Shown one piece after another: positions 48,066 to 60,649 of a stretch of DNA of 64,000 nt; position 1 is the first letter of the stretch; every line of letters starts with the position of its first letter. The notes under the pieces were generated by a model that was given only the letters and a program-made list of their open reading frames with translations, was not told where the DNA came from and made no database searches. The position numbers and the translations under genes were made by a program. This DNA comes from Archegozetes longisetosus (Eukaryota; Arthropoda; Arachnida; Sarcoptiformes; Trhypochthoniidae). The stretch covers positions 7,833,855 to 7,897,854 of the forward strand of contig JAEMBT020000006.1 in assembly GCA_018873245.2 (NCBI GenBank), given 5' to 3'.

Positions 48066-48165
48066 AAATGGGTAGTAAAAATCGAGATATGCTGTTGTAG
48101 TAAAGAATTGAGATGTGTTGTAGTAAAAATTGAGATGTGTTATTGTAGTAAAAAACAGAGACGTG
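48066..48165. repeat. Minisatellite, GTAGTAAAAATTGAGATGTGTT unit
   Basis: Four imperfect copies of a 22-29 bp unit with core TAGTAAAAA.TGAGATGTGTT. Overlapping minus-strand frames rich in Tyr/Phe/Thr (FYYNNTSQF) come from the repeat. Confidence 0.75.
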
Positions 48166-49558
48166 TTCTTCTTCCATTCGAACCCACTCTTTGTCGTCAA
48201 TTTCAAATATATTGACCCACACTTTCCTATGAAAACGAAATCAAATTGCAATCCTTTTATTTTGTTTAGCTCGATCGATATCTTTATACTCTCCTAAATG
48301 AATCAGTTTTAATGTATTTCAAATTTTCAACTATTATTCTTTACGCAATGGTTTTATCCCTTAAATACTGTGTAACTAAATAAACAGTATTTTAAATGCA
48401 ATACAAAAGTCATAAGTCACTCATAACAAGATGTGCCAGAAATGAATTGTTGAAAAACAGAGACTAAACTGAAATATAACGGAGACATAATTGGCTGTAA
48501 TCTTTAATTTGCAAGTTTGTCATTGAACATGAACTGATTAATTTAGTATTAGGAAGTTATTGAGCAATTCATTGCAAGCTAACTGTTCTGCCAATCAAAT
48601 TGATTATGAAGTAAGAGGAGGAGTAGAAGAGCATTTTCACATATTGGTAATAACTTTGAGTATACAAACGTACGGAACCATAATTTTGAAGATGACAGCA
48701 TTTTTTCACTCATACTTTGGACATGTATTAGTTTGAGTTACAGCTAATAAGTTAAAACATACTCATAGTGTTAGTGGATGAAATTGAAGAAACATTTTTT
48801 CATCACCCTTTGTCTATATCTAAGTCTTAACAACTCTTTAAAATCAGTATCCGATGAGTGATTGCTTCAGTCCTATTTCAGTTACTCTGTCACAAGTTCA
48901 TCTAAAAAGTTTTATTAAAAGCTAATGACAAAACTAGAAGAAAAAGCAATTATGAAAATAAACTGATGCTATATAATGATTATTGGTCTAATAATATTTT
49001 CGAGTCCTTAGCTCTATCAGATTTTATTGGTGTGATTTTCTTCAGTAGAGTCAAAGTCACTTTGTTGAGTATTGGATCGCAACTTCAGAGCAGTTTTGAT
49101 GAGAACCAATACAACAAATGGATGTCTAATCTATTTTATGACTAAACGTTATCGTTAGACATGATTGAAGTGAAGCAAAACGAACAAGTATACAAAAATG
49201 GAATTAAATCAAATTAATTAATATAAGAAAAAATCAAAAACAGCTTCTATTCAATTATTGGAATATTTCAAATGAGAGCACTTGAGAGACATTAAACAGT
49301 TTTGAGCCAATTAGACATTATTATAATAGCAATCTGTGCGTGAATTAAGAATATAACAGATTTTCATAGAAAATACTCTCATCTTTTCAACTGCTATTCA
49401 ATTTATTCACTGATTTTCTGCTTGTTTGCAATTAAGCCTAGAAGTAGTGAGAATGGATTTTAGTTGTTATTAAAGAGTGTTTTTTGATGAAAAGAAAAGA
49501 TTGAAGGGCTCTGTCTTAGAATGGTAGTGTTGCTTTGAGTTTTCTTTTCAGTTTGTGC

Positions 49559-49636
49559 TCCACTGTTTTGCTCTACTCTTTTGCTCTACTCTTTTGCTCT
49601 ACTCTTTTGCTCCACTCTTTTACTCCACTCTTTTGT
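49559..49636. repeat. Tandem CTCTACTCTTTTG repeat
   Basis: Six imperfect copies of a 13-mer, CTCTACTCTTTTG or CTCCACTCTTTTA. No coding significance. A related CTCTACTCTTTCC run occurs near 63700-63760. Confidence 0.8.
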
Positions 49637-50313
49637 GAGCCAACGTTTGATGAATGGACCAACGATTTTATGCGAGTGCACACAAATCCATAAAAGATCT
49701 TTTCCTACTTTTATCTCTAACTTTCTGATACTATTTTTTAATAATTCCTACTTTTTCTCTCTAGACCCAAAAGACCTTATGTTACTATCAAATCCTTCCA
49801 TATCTCAGTTTTGACTTTAATTTTTCTACAAATTTTTCAACTAAGACTTCAATTTTATTTATGAGAATCTGATCGATTGCGAAAAGAAATATTTTATTAG
49901 CACAAGAAATGGATTTATTTATTTCTACAAATTGAGCACAAAACAGTAAACATTAAATAAAGTTTGTTTGATTGGTTAGATGGAGAAAAAAGTAAGCAAT
50001 TAATCGTATTTGAAAGTTGATTTTTGACCAGTAGTTTCTGAAACATTTATCGATTGATGAATGAGAAAAACTTATAAAAGATAAGTATGTGTTCTATTGA
50101 GTTATATAACCTATGTATAAAGTTTAAGCAAACACTAGAAAATGCAGATTCAAAGTTATTTGTAGATTCATTGCTATCAAATATTTACTTTCGGTACAGC
50201 ACATGTGCATTTAGACCAATAGACTTAAATAAATATCATTCTGAGCCTGAAATTTTGACCTTCTATTCAAATTGAGTCAAAAGAGATAATTGATTTCGGA
50301 ATATGCAAACTTC

Positions 50314-50428
50314 AAAGAAGTTCTATAGCATTTTCTATGGGATTGTCAATAGAATTGCTTATAGAATTGCCATAGAATTGCCATAGAATTGCCATAGAAT
50401 TGGTATAGAATTCCCATAGGATTCTTCA
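50314..50428. repeat. Tandem CATAGAATTGC repeat
   Basis: Successive imperfect copies of an 11-13 bp unit with core ATAGAATTGCC. A related ATAGGATTCTTC array is present near 63130-63190. Confidence 0.75.
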
Positions 50429-51875
50429 AACAAACCAGAGGATTGAATCAAATGAAAGGATTGAATGAAATAGGAGGAGAGAATGAAAAAAACACAACAA
50501 GAAAACAAAGAATAATTTATATGACAGTAAAGCCAGTAGAGAAGTGAATATAACTATTTTAATATAATCCCAGAGTTGAATGAAGCTGAGAGAAGGTCAG
50601 TATATAAGAAAATAAGTTTGGGGGTGAATAGGGCGAAAAGTGTGTTAAAAGAAAAGTTGATTACTTATTGATGGAATGATGCAGTTGAACGGTTGCTATG
50701 GAGTCAAACACAGCAACAGCTGCGCGACTTCCTGTTCAAAGAGGCACCCAATGTGTTACACAAAGAATAAGACATCAATATATTTAAATTGTCGTTTGCA
50801 TACAGTCAAATATCACACTATCTTCTTCTACTTTATATAAACATGAAATTCAAAGAGAAACTACTATTTTGCTGCCAAGTATTGATCTGAAAAATTTTAA
50901 TAACTATTTTCTTGTTTTAAGCATTCTTAATATTATAATAGCATTGAATATAATACAATTTCTTTCTTTTATAATTAAGCCTTAAGTATTTGTTAGATCG
51001 AAAGTAAATTTAAAACCAACATAACTATTCTCTTCGTCCAACAACCAGTTATTAACTTAATTTAATCCTAAATTCTTTTCAAACTTAAATGAGTGTTTCC
51101 GTTAAAACTCAATTGGTAGTTCTTGCAAATTAGCAAGATCAGTTTGGTAATTTACTTAACTATCAATTTGACTATTACTTATTTAGTTTGTATGAGAAGT
51201 TAACTTAAAATAACGTTTTAGAAGAAACTTTAAAGAAACAACTCGATTCCAAATGATTCTTATAGATTCTTATAAACTCTTATAGATCCTTATAGATTTT
51301 TATAATCCGAAATCGAAAATTTAAAGTATGAGTAAGATATAACTTGAAAGTCTAAACGTAATGCATCAGCAAAGATGTATCGGATATCCATTTTATTCTA
51401 TTGGAATGTCTCTGTTATAGTTTGTCATAGAAACTAAGCTCAGTTCTGACCAAATTTCTGCAAAGAACCTTCTTTTTGTTATTTTAATACTAATATCGAT
51501 CAAATTTGTTTATTTTCCATTTCCTATTCTATAAATTTAATGAAATTTTTGAATTGAAAGTCAATTTTAAAATTGGATGAATCTAATGAAAAAGCAATGA
51601 AAGTATATTTGATATATTGAATGAATAATTTAATTTTTCAGTAATACATATATTTTTAATACATATCCATTTCTTGCAATCCATTCTACATGAGTTGTTA
51701 TACTGTTTTCAAATAAAAGTATAATAGAGTAAAAAATCCTTTAAGATCTTTTCTAATAAAAGAGCTCTATTTCTCCCATGATTAACTTGTAGTGAGAGAA
51801 TATCATATAATACTTGCACCACTTTCATCTGCTTATCAATCCTCAAAGTTTTGGGACATAGACTCGAATTGACCT

Positions 51876-54800
51876 TTAGCTATTGTGGATAGTTTCACGT
51901 CGATTGGAGAATCTGAGAAAGAGGTGAGATTTAGTGAGGTGAGTAGGGAATGGTGATGAATAATAGGAATAAATACTTGTATCATAAATGGAAGGCGCCA
52001 ACAATAAGATGCTTGCAGTGCCAATCACACACGCTGACGTGAATATCCACAGGAACAACCTAAATCAAAAACACGTTCATAGCTATAACCAAAATCATAT
52101 TCATAGTTTTAAATCCCATGTTTCTAAATATAGCTCATGAATATCCTATATTTTTATTTCTATTTCCTACTACACTTCTTTAGCAACTGTTATTAAAATA
52201 AGTCAAATCAAATTAAACATTTGGCAATCAACTCAATCAACTCAAGAGCTTGCATTCCAGAAGCAAACTGAAAATATCAAAATAATAATAGATTTTGAAA
52301 ATTGACTAAATTAGTCAGATTTTGGATGATGTGTATAGGAGATTTGAAATTTGCTTTATGTTTGATATGATGGATTTAGTTTAGAGAAAAAGTTTCATCA
52401 ATATCTCATTGAAGGAAAAAGCATATGAAATGAAGAAGAGAAAAAAAAGCAAATCATTTTTCTAGAACAGAAATAGGTATGTTATTAATATTGAAACAAA
52501 AGCAGAGGGATTGATGATTGGAAATGAAGAATATGTCTCATGGTGATTGTTGGGCTAACCTGTCCAAAACCATCGCAACGTATTTCCAATCCTCTTGAAT
52601 CTAGAAAACAAAAGTAAACATTGGAAAAGTTTCTACATCCTTCTTTCTTTCGTAGAGAATTGCATCTAATGAGCCGATAAGCATGTATTGCTTGACATAC
52701 TCCAGTAAAATTTGGTAGAAATCCCAGGAAAACAAAAGGTCTTTTGGTCGATACTATCATATACGGAATGCTCTACTACATAACAAACAGAATAGAAAAC
52801 TCGATGCAGAACTAATGCTATGACTTGAAACTACTGCTGTCACTTCGAACTATTGCCATGGCTTCAAACTATGCTTGGCTACCAAATAACTATCTCAGAT
52901 AAACCAAAATTTACAATTCTTTAAGTCAACTTCAGTTCATATTTTTACTCAACCTTTACAGTGATTACGCAAAACTATAACTATTCTAAGTTTACATTGA
53001 CTTAGTCTAAGAACTAAGACGTTTTGGGATTTGCTACTGATAGCAATGTTGAGCTGATTGATTTGATTGAGATTTACTCAATATAAGTTGAGCTTGTTCT
53101 AATTAGAAACTTCCAGATCCATCCAACATAAACATTTGTCAAATAAAAACAATAAGTAGCAGCTCTTACCTTAAGAATATATTAGTGATTTTTGTAATTT
53201 GTTTCATTTTAGAGAATGGAGTGTCAAATACTTAGGTAACATAAATATTTCATTCTCGAATCTTCTCATTTTCTATATGCTTTATAATCAAAGTTGTTCC
53301 TAAAATTCAGTTTTAGGCTCACTTAAAGCTATTTTTTAAAATATTCAATTTCAATTGTCAATTTGACTGCAAAGTTCTTAAACCAAAAAGATATTATTTA
53401 TTCGAGCTAGATAATTCGCCTTTCCGGCGAAAATAGTCAGGCAAAATTTAACTCTCTACTAATTCTATTGTAAATGTTTATTCACAATACTGTATGAACC
53501 ATTTATAAACTATTTTAAGTTCACTTCCATTATATCTGTTCAGAATTTTCTCTCAAGCTATCATTTTGCCCAATAATTTATTTTTAAATGAGAGCATCGC
53601 TCAAAGGTTAGTACCACACCGAGTCAATTACTTGCAATCATATCGCGTTTCCTATGACTAATATTTTGTTATCATTTTCAAAACTTGGTTTCATTTTTGT
53701 AGTAATTAGTCGCGTCAGTAGGAAATTTCGAGTGAAAGGTAGAAATTCAAGGCAACTACTATACGAAGGATATCGAATACATTAATATATTATTTTTAAT
53801 GTTATCAAACAACCACGAATTTTAAAGACAATTTCTATGATAACACATTTCTGTTTCTGTAATAACTCTAAGTTTAAGATTCAAGTTGAGGACGTTTGTT
53901 AACCCTCCAGCCCCTGCTGGTGACGCCACTGTTTCAGTCGATTAGGTATGAGGCTTAAGAAACTTTTGTCAAAACTAAACTAGTTTTCAAAATTCAGTCG
54001 AATATTTGATTGATCGACTCAGTTCAAAAGTTCTTCAAATTAGACATTTTTAAAAACTGAGTTTCAACTTTTGAAACTATCAAAACGCTCAACTATTCTT
54101 CTATTAGAAGATTATTATTTTGAGATTTCTTTTGCATTTGTGCGCTGTCAGCTTATCGATTCAATTGAGGAAACAAATTCAAAAATGAAAGACATCTAAA
54201 AAGTTATTATTCAATGAATAATTTGTTTTGCAATTTTCGAATTACTTCAAAGTTAGCACATATATTAATCAAAATGAGTGCTGAAGCTTTAGTTAAGGTT
54301 GAATATTGTAAAATTTGAATAGTATTGGAATTGAGTCTAAGTGCAAAGAAACCCAAACACATTGATAGTGCTCTGGTTTATAGATTGTTTCATTTACTTT
54401 TCAGGAATGCATGAATGCATGCCTTCAATTGAAATTCGTTAACGAGAAGATTATCCTCACCGAGTGGTAGTGTTAGAGCTTACGTGTAATTTATTGCAAG
54501 AAACTTTGACTAATTCTAGATTTTTAGTCTCATAATACGGGGTACATTGAGAGCTAAACTTCTAGGTTTCGATTCTTTTTCAACTTATGAATAGGAAAGA
54601 GTGAATACGGAGATAATTATCTTCCTTTTTCTTTTCGTTGGCTGGAATAATAAATGTAAAAATCGATACTTACGCTCTTGAACTCGTCGGAATTATCTGA
54701 AAAGGTAATAGTACGAGTGATTAAACTGATAAGTGACTACAATGGTGAATTTCGAATAGGTTATTATCTAATATTTTAAGATTGGATCTCAAAAATAGAT

Positions 54801-57800
54801 ATAAACAGTTTTAGCTCAACTCTCGTATAATAGAAAGACTGGAAAACATGCATCCAATGAAAAGATCTTGAATTTGGTGATGCCTAATCTACTGGTTCGG
54901 ATCGAACCTTAAACTACTGATTGAGATTGAATCGTAAACTACTGGTTAAGATCCAGTCTTAATTTAGTGTTGTTTAAGGACGACTAACCGATGTGATGCG
55001 CTATAAACATAGCATTATGTATGACTTGATCGACTTCTTTTGGGTAATAAATTGCCGCAGTTTCAAACAACGGAAAAACAGGGCTGGCGTCTAAATCTTG
55101 AACTATAAGCTCTTCTCCTGAGGCTGAAGTAGGAAATAATGTCTGTTGCGGAATAAGCGATCGCCTACTTTTAACACATTTGAACTCTTTTATGGGGTAT
55201 TGATCTGTTCTGTTGGGAGCGCAGTTCGAGCACGAGGCTGGGGCTGGACCTAACAAATTGGACACTTCTGTTGCTGTTTTGCCATTCTTTGTTTTCTCGT
55301 CAGAATCAGTGGCTTCCAGTCGATATTGAGGAGGTCTCATGAGCAGTATTTTCGGTAATATTCTGATGAAAGTTTTCCTAACCCATGGCGCCTATAATCA
55401 TGAAATAAAACTTATAACAGTAATTGAAATGTTTGGATGTGGTTCCAAAATGCTCTTACCATCCGATGAGTAGATGGTGATCGAAAATGAATGTTCAGTA
55501 CTAGAATCGTTACGATAACTGCTCAATAAAATAAAGATTTAGTTACTATTTAAGATTAGATCTGAAAAAGAGGTTTCAGTGGAAATTGTATATAATAGAA
55601 AAGATTGAAATGGCATACATGTAATCGGTACTAACTTTACCGATATCTTAATCTAGCTCTCAAGATGCAATCTTGAATTGTTGTACAAAGTATTGTATCT
55701 ACACTAAAGCTGTTCATATAATTAACAGCTAAGATACTGTTAATCATATTTCAAACTTGAGATTGCTTTTTGAAAAATCTAATTTAAATTAAAACTGTCA
55801 CCATTTGACAAATGACAAATATTTGTTATCATTATTCATAAAATTTTTAAGAAATGACTTTCTTTAACTGACTGGGTTTTAAGCGCACTTCAATCAAGTT
55901 CATAATTGCTTAGAAACTTAAGCGAAAAATTTCCAATCGATTGTAGACTTTAGTAGAACTTAATGTAACTTTTCATTACTATGAAACAAGTGAATCTCAT
56001 GCATATTTATGTGAATTTTTAGCCAAACCAGAATTATTTTTTGATGAATTATTTTATCTGGGATAGGTTTTAAGAAGAAATAAGTATAAAAATAAGTTTT
56101 TATCTTGTGTATCCTAAAAAGTGTTACCTGCATCATGAAAAATTATGCCACTTAATGGCTTTCTTTGTTTGTAAGCAACCGATTTTTAAGTGCTTCTCTA
56201 AGACTTACCAGAAACACATCTTTTAGAACTTTCCTCTAACTATCTATGTGTGTTTTTGGCATAAGAATATTTTGTAATTCTGGAGAACGCATGAATCATG
56301 TTTATATCTTTGCTCAAAACAGTCAATTGTGAAATTCTTTTTAAATTGATAGACAAAAAAAATGAACATCTTCATTGTAAAAACATTTTGATATATACGC
56401 TCGATTTTGCCATAAATAAATTGCAAGCTACTCTAAAAATTAATTCCAAAATAGAGTCTATACTGGAGTCTTTCAAATGACAAATGTTTAATGTAGAATT
56501 TGCAATAAGTAGAAAGCATAGAACGAAGAAGAAGAAGAAGAGAAGAAGAAGAAATAGGAGAAGAAGAAATAGGAGAAAAGTTAATTTATAAAGAAGTTAG
56601 ATGAGTTAAATTAGTTAAAAAGTAAGAGTGGGTTAATGGAATTTTGAACTATGAGAAAAGATTTGATTGCATAAGCTATATTGGTATTGTGTGATGTATA
56701 CTAGTACACAAATTAAATAAAGTTAAATTAAGATTTGCAGTAAGTTTATAATGTCTTACCTGATAGTGTTACTAATACCATAGTGAACACTAAGTACTTC
56801 CCTAATAATGGCATAGTTAATGACGTCGAGGGAATAATTTCGATTAAAACCAAGAAGAAAAAAGTGAGCGATAGCAAGATTGAGACCGTTAATGTCACCT
56901 AATGTTATAAAAGTAACAAATTATTGATAACTAGTTTAGATAAAGCCAAACTAATGTTATTAATTGAGACTGACTGACAAAGTTTCATGCGATTGAGGCT
57001 AAGATTGCAAATAACTTATATTAAATGTGTTTCTTTACTCTATTATATGAAATGTATGAAACATCTAGCTATTTCTAACTTGCTCATTTGTAACTTGGTC
57101 ATTCGAAATTTTGTCATTTGGTGGTTTTTAACTTGCTCATCCCTAATCTAGTAGCCTCCAACTTCGTCATCCCTAATCTGGTAATTCTAACTTGGTCATC
57201 CTTAATTCGGTAATTCTAGTTTGGTGGTCCCTAACTTAGCGATCTATAATTCTGTAATTCTAATAGTTAGCCGCAAACAAACCTTTTCTCCACTATCAGA
57301 CGGTAAATAAAAAACAAGTACTGATAGGCATGAGATCCCAACGCAGGGAATAATTAGATTCACGGTGTAGAATAATGTTTTCCTCCTCAGAGTTATATTG
57401 AATGTTATGTCCGGATATGGTTCGGGGCAACAACTGTAATACTTTTCTCTTCTCATAGCAGGAACTGTCATAATATCCCATTCGACGTTTAGATAAAATT
57501 CAGACAGATCAGTACCCATTTCAACAATGTTAGTACTGTTCACTTCAAGTAAATGCCTTAAATCAACCTTAAGTTGATTTGAATAAAATAAAATTAATGG
57601 AATGAGACTTGAATGCATAAAGTGATTATACATTACTTGATTGCCATCATATCTGGAAAATAAGAGAAGATAATAATGAGCTTAACTCAAACTGAAAGTT
57701 GATGTATTGAATAATTGAAATCTTACGTCCAACTGCCAAACTTCATAAAACATTCTTCATATTGATCAGAATTGATTATATAAAATGGGAAATGAAGAAA

Positions 57801-60256
57801 AATATTCAGTTTGAAGTGACATAAAATATTATTCATAAAGTCATAAATAGTAATATTGAGCGAGTGATCATATTAATGGTTATATTCTAAATCAGTGGTA
57901 ATTTTAAGAAATGCATAAAATTTATGGTCGCATCAATGTTCACGATTATTATCGCCATAAACAATATGAGCCACACTTAGATCGTCTTTTAATGTCATTT
58001 AATGTAATTGAAGAGAAAAATGACTGCGTTTTAGATTAATAGCTATCAAATCTCAATAAGATTCTATTTAATAATCATTCATTAAGATAATCACATAAAC
58101 CATAAGTACAGCTCAACTCATCTCATTCAATCTAACTAATTCTGGACACTAATTCCTCCCTCAATCTGTCAAATCAATTTTTGAGGTGAGATATCTAGAT
58201 TAGAGGTTGTTGTGACTAGTAAGATGCTGATATAGAAATTAAAAGCTTGAAGGGATGACTTGATTTGTGAAAAGTATAAGAGTTAAGGAATTGATAGGTG
58301 ATAATGAAATAGTAGGTTGTGTTAGGTTTGTTATATAAAAGGTATTGTTTAGTGAGAGCATACGATTGTTTATATAGGAGAGCAAGCATTGTATAGATAC
58401 ATACCTTGTTGATCAAACGGAAAGTAATTGACATCAATATTACAAGAGCTTTTATAAATTGCTGGTGGATTCCAAACTACTTTTCCCGAGTCATGCTGTA
58501 ACAGAAATAGAGCTCAACTTAACAAAATGATTCAGCTCTTCTGATCTATTTTATTCTTACAATGATTGCTTTGGTCATGATAGTCACTTCGTAATTGCCA
58601 TCAGCGCTTAATACCAATTAATATAGAATAAGAAAAATAGTTATTCAAAATTAGCAAACCGATAATTATACTGAAAATACCATAATTTATCAAATGAGAA
58701 AAGTCTTTATTTAATAACAATTTTATTAAATTGTTCAGTATATTTGATTAAACGAAGTTTTATTCTATCATTTATTTTGTAAGCCTATACAGTGATACCT
58801 CAATATAACGCATGTTTGCAATCCGAAAATTGGTTTTCACTATAACTAGATTTCACTATAAACAAGTAATTATTAATTAAACAGTACGTGTTAGGATAGA
58901 ATAAGTGGGTAGACTATATCTAGGGATTCACTATAAAGAGGTTAACTATACGCCAGTATTACTGTATTATATCAAAGTGAGATGGTACATTATATACAGT
59001 ACTGTTTTCAAATTCAAAGCAGTGGTGCATTGATCTACACATTTGCATTTCATCAAATTTACGCTATCATGAGACAAACACACTACTGCCAGACTACTTC
59101 ATTTCGACTTTATTTGGATAATTTTGTTTTCATAATCAAAACTTTCTCTATGTGTTTAATTTAGATAATTCTCGATAATTAGATAAATTGCTTCTTCAGA
59201 GTTTGCTCTAACTTTTATTATATTTAGTTTTACATCATTATATAAAACTGGCTGCTACTGAATTTAGCACTGGAGGTGAGCTCAATTCAATCAGAATAAT
59301 GCAACTTATGCTCATGACTGAGACTCATTTTGATATGATATATATATACAGAGTATTCAGTATATAAAGAAAATACAGTATACACAGAAAATACAGGATG
59401 TGCAGAATATACACAAATACATAATATTCAATATATACAGAATATACTGTAATATTATCAAAAGAAGCCACTATTGAAAAGAGACGAATGCAACAAGCAT
59501 TCGAAGAAGCATTATATTTTGCCTAAAAGCAAGCAAACAATTTATATAAGAAATATAATATATTTCTGGGCTCGATGTTTTGCGATTGCCGACTTTTGTT
59601 TCAGTGTTGCTTATAAATTCAAATCAAAGTATTAAAATACATAAATGATAGGACTGTTTAGAGAGAAAGAGGACTTTTTAGTCATTGAAACGGTTGCGAA
59701 TACATGATTGTAAAGCTGGCAATTAAACTAAGCCTTTTTTCTTGTCATATAGTATTCCGTGAATAGTATGGTCAGATATAACAGATGACATAATGCATGG
59801 TTTTCTTGGAAAGTTTTATGTTGCACTATTATTAGATGTGACGTGTTAACCTAACAGCTTGGTTGCGTGAGTTAAAGCCTTACTCATTTTGCTGTGGACT
59901 GAAGCCTGGCTCATTCTGTTCTAGACTGAAGCTTGCTCATTTGCTGTAGACTGAAGCCCTACTCATTTTGCTGTCTACTCAGAAAAAAGCGAAATAGGCA
60001 ACGCATTTCAAATGTTATTGATGCAGCGGTTTATCTATATTATATCACGTACAATACATGAATGTGCGGATTCACTGAGGAATTGTGAACATTCCAAAGA
60101 TTCCCATCCACTTTAATGCATTTTGCTCTGAGGAGTCCCCATTAAATGCAACTTGAGCTCTAGTGAACACTGAATCGCTCTATGCATCAGACTGCATCGC
60201 TTACAATTACTAAGTTATGCAATTGCTCTCTTACATCATATGAGTAAATGTGTCAC

Positions 60257-60321
<65 letters not shown>

Positions 60322-60649
60322 CTATCATTTGTGTGGAGGAATTTCAAAATTAGGAAACAATCTTTTTGTCGGTTTGATTAAATAGTTGTTCAAAGTATTT
60401 ATCTTATTGTTTAATGTTAATGTTAAGAAACGTGAAGTTGCATTGTCTACATTGGTGTTCTGGGAAATGAGAATTTGTTTGGTGAATGTGTTCTCATTAA
60501 AAAAGATGACATAAGTGTTATAAGTAGTTTCATTCTTACTTATTATATAAAACAATGTCCGGTAACCATATTTGTTCTGCGGGAACATATAATTGCGAAA
60601 CTCCTCCATATTCTTCGGGGTCCCATTTCAGTTTATGATCAGTCCATTC
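51876..60649 (-). CDS. Nicotinic acetylcholine receptor alpha subunit (5' exons missing)
   Basis: Twelve exons in phase, 475 residues: 60649-60540, 58606-58561, 58495-58405, 57754-57727, 57652-57637, 57567-57283, 56898-56760, 55521-55460, 55391-54989, 54696-54674, 52600-52560 and 52059-51876. In order: [17 protein letters not shown] and [10 protein letters not shown] of the extracellular domain; [14 protein letters not shown]; the Cys-loop ([15 protein letters not shown], 13 residues between Cys); [19 protein letters not shown]; loop C with the vicinal pair [12 protein letters not shown] that marks an alpha subunit; M1 ([14 protein letters not shown]), M2 ([19 protein letters not shown]) and M3; an intracellular loop; the MA helix ([12 protein letters not shown]); and M4. 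It forms ligand-gated cation channels at cholinergic synapses, the target of neonicotinoids in arthropods. Signal peptide and first loops are not found and should lie at higher coordinates. Closest in feel to insect alpha1-4; the exact paralogue is not settled. Confidence 0.93.
53902..53932 (-). mobile_element. Terminal fragment related to the element at 5360
   Basis: Read on the minus strand, CAGTGGCGTCACCAGCAGGGG resembles the left end CAGTCGTAGCCAGCGGGGAGG of the Ih-intron element, with small gaps. Only one end is recognisable. It lies in the 2-kb nicotinic receptor intron between 52600 and 54674. Confidence 0.35.
57060..57240. repeat. Nested minisatellite in receptor intron
   Basis: About eight variants of AACTTGGTCATCCCTAATCTG arranged with two unit lengths, a short form (AACTTGCTCATTTGT) at the left and a longer form with GTAATTCT spacer at the right. 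It occupies much of the 384-nt intron between the M1 exon and the M2 exon. Confidence 0.75.
58790..58964. mobile_element. 175-bp Tigger/pogo-like MITE in receptor intron
   Basis: The left end CAGTGATACCTCAATATAACG and the right end, read on the other strand, CAGTAATACTGGCGTATAGTT share the CAGT.ATAC....TATA pattern. Both sides are flanked by TA (58788-58789 and 58965-58966), as expected for Tc1-mariner/pogo insertion. Internally it has repeated TTCACTATAA motifs. It has no coding capacity. It lies in the intron between 58606 and 60540. Confidence 0.7.
59878..59985. repeat. Tandem repeat, TACTCATTTTGCTGTGGACTGAAGC unit
   Basis: Four imperfect copies of a 26-28 bp unit, inside a nicotinic receptor intron. 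Confidence 0.8.
60260..60317. repeat. (CT)n microsatellite
   Basis: About 29 CT dinucleotides on the + strand, inside a receptor intron and 220 bp from the exon end at 60540. On the transcribed strand it reads (AG)n. Confidence 0.95.

Larger units (their letters stand above)
46223..51875. other. Gene-poor intergenic stretch with repeats
   Basis: About 5.6 kb between the FKBP gene start and the nicotinic receptor stop. It contains the features listed separately (a TIR element at 46561, a CT microsatellite at 47469, tandem repeats near 48066, 49559, 50314 and 51258). An isolated coding-like stretch on the minus strand near 48218-48150 is discussed in the findings. I support no gene here. Confidence 0.45.

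Noticed and set aside
50087..50275. 62-codon + strand frame with mixed composition
   Set aside because: Looks slightly protein-like, but has no recognised family, no splice partners, and lies among tandem repeats.
54455..54580. tRNA-like pattern: CACCGAGTGGTAG near the left, CTCATAAT in the middle, GGTTTCGATTC at the right
   Set aside because: The three pieces resemble A box, a Met-type anticodon loop and B box, but the spacing is too long, no acceptor stem pairs, and no clover leaf can be drawn. Possibly a decayed tRNA-derived SINE, not supportable.
56521..56578. GAAGAAGAAG purine run in a receptor intron, considered as an exonic splicing enhancer or coding repeat
   Set aside because: Simple-sequence repeat with no open exon around it.
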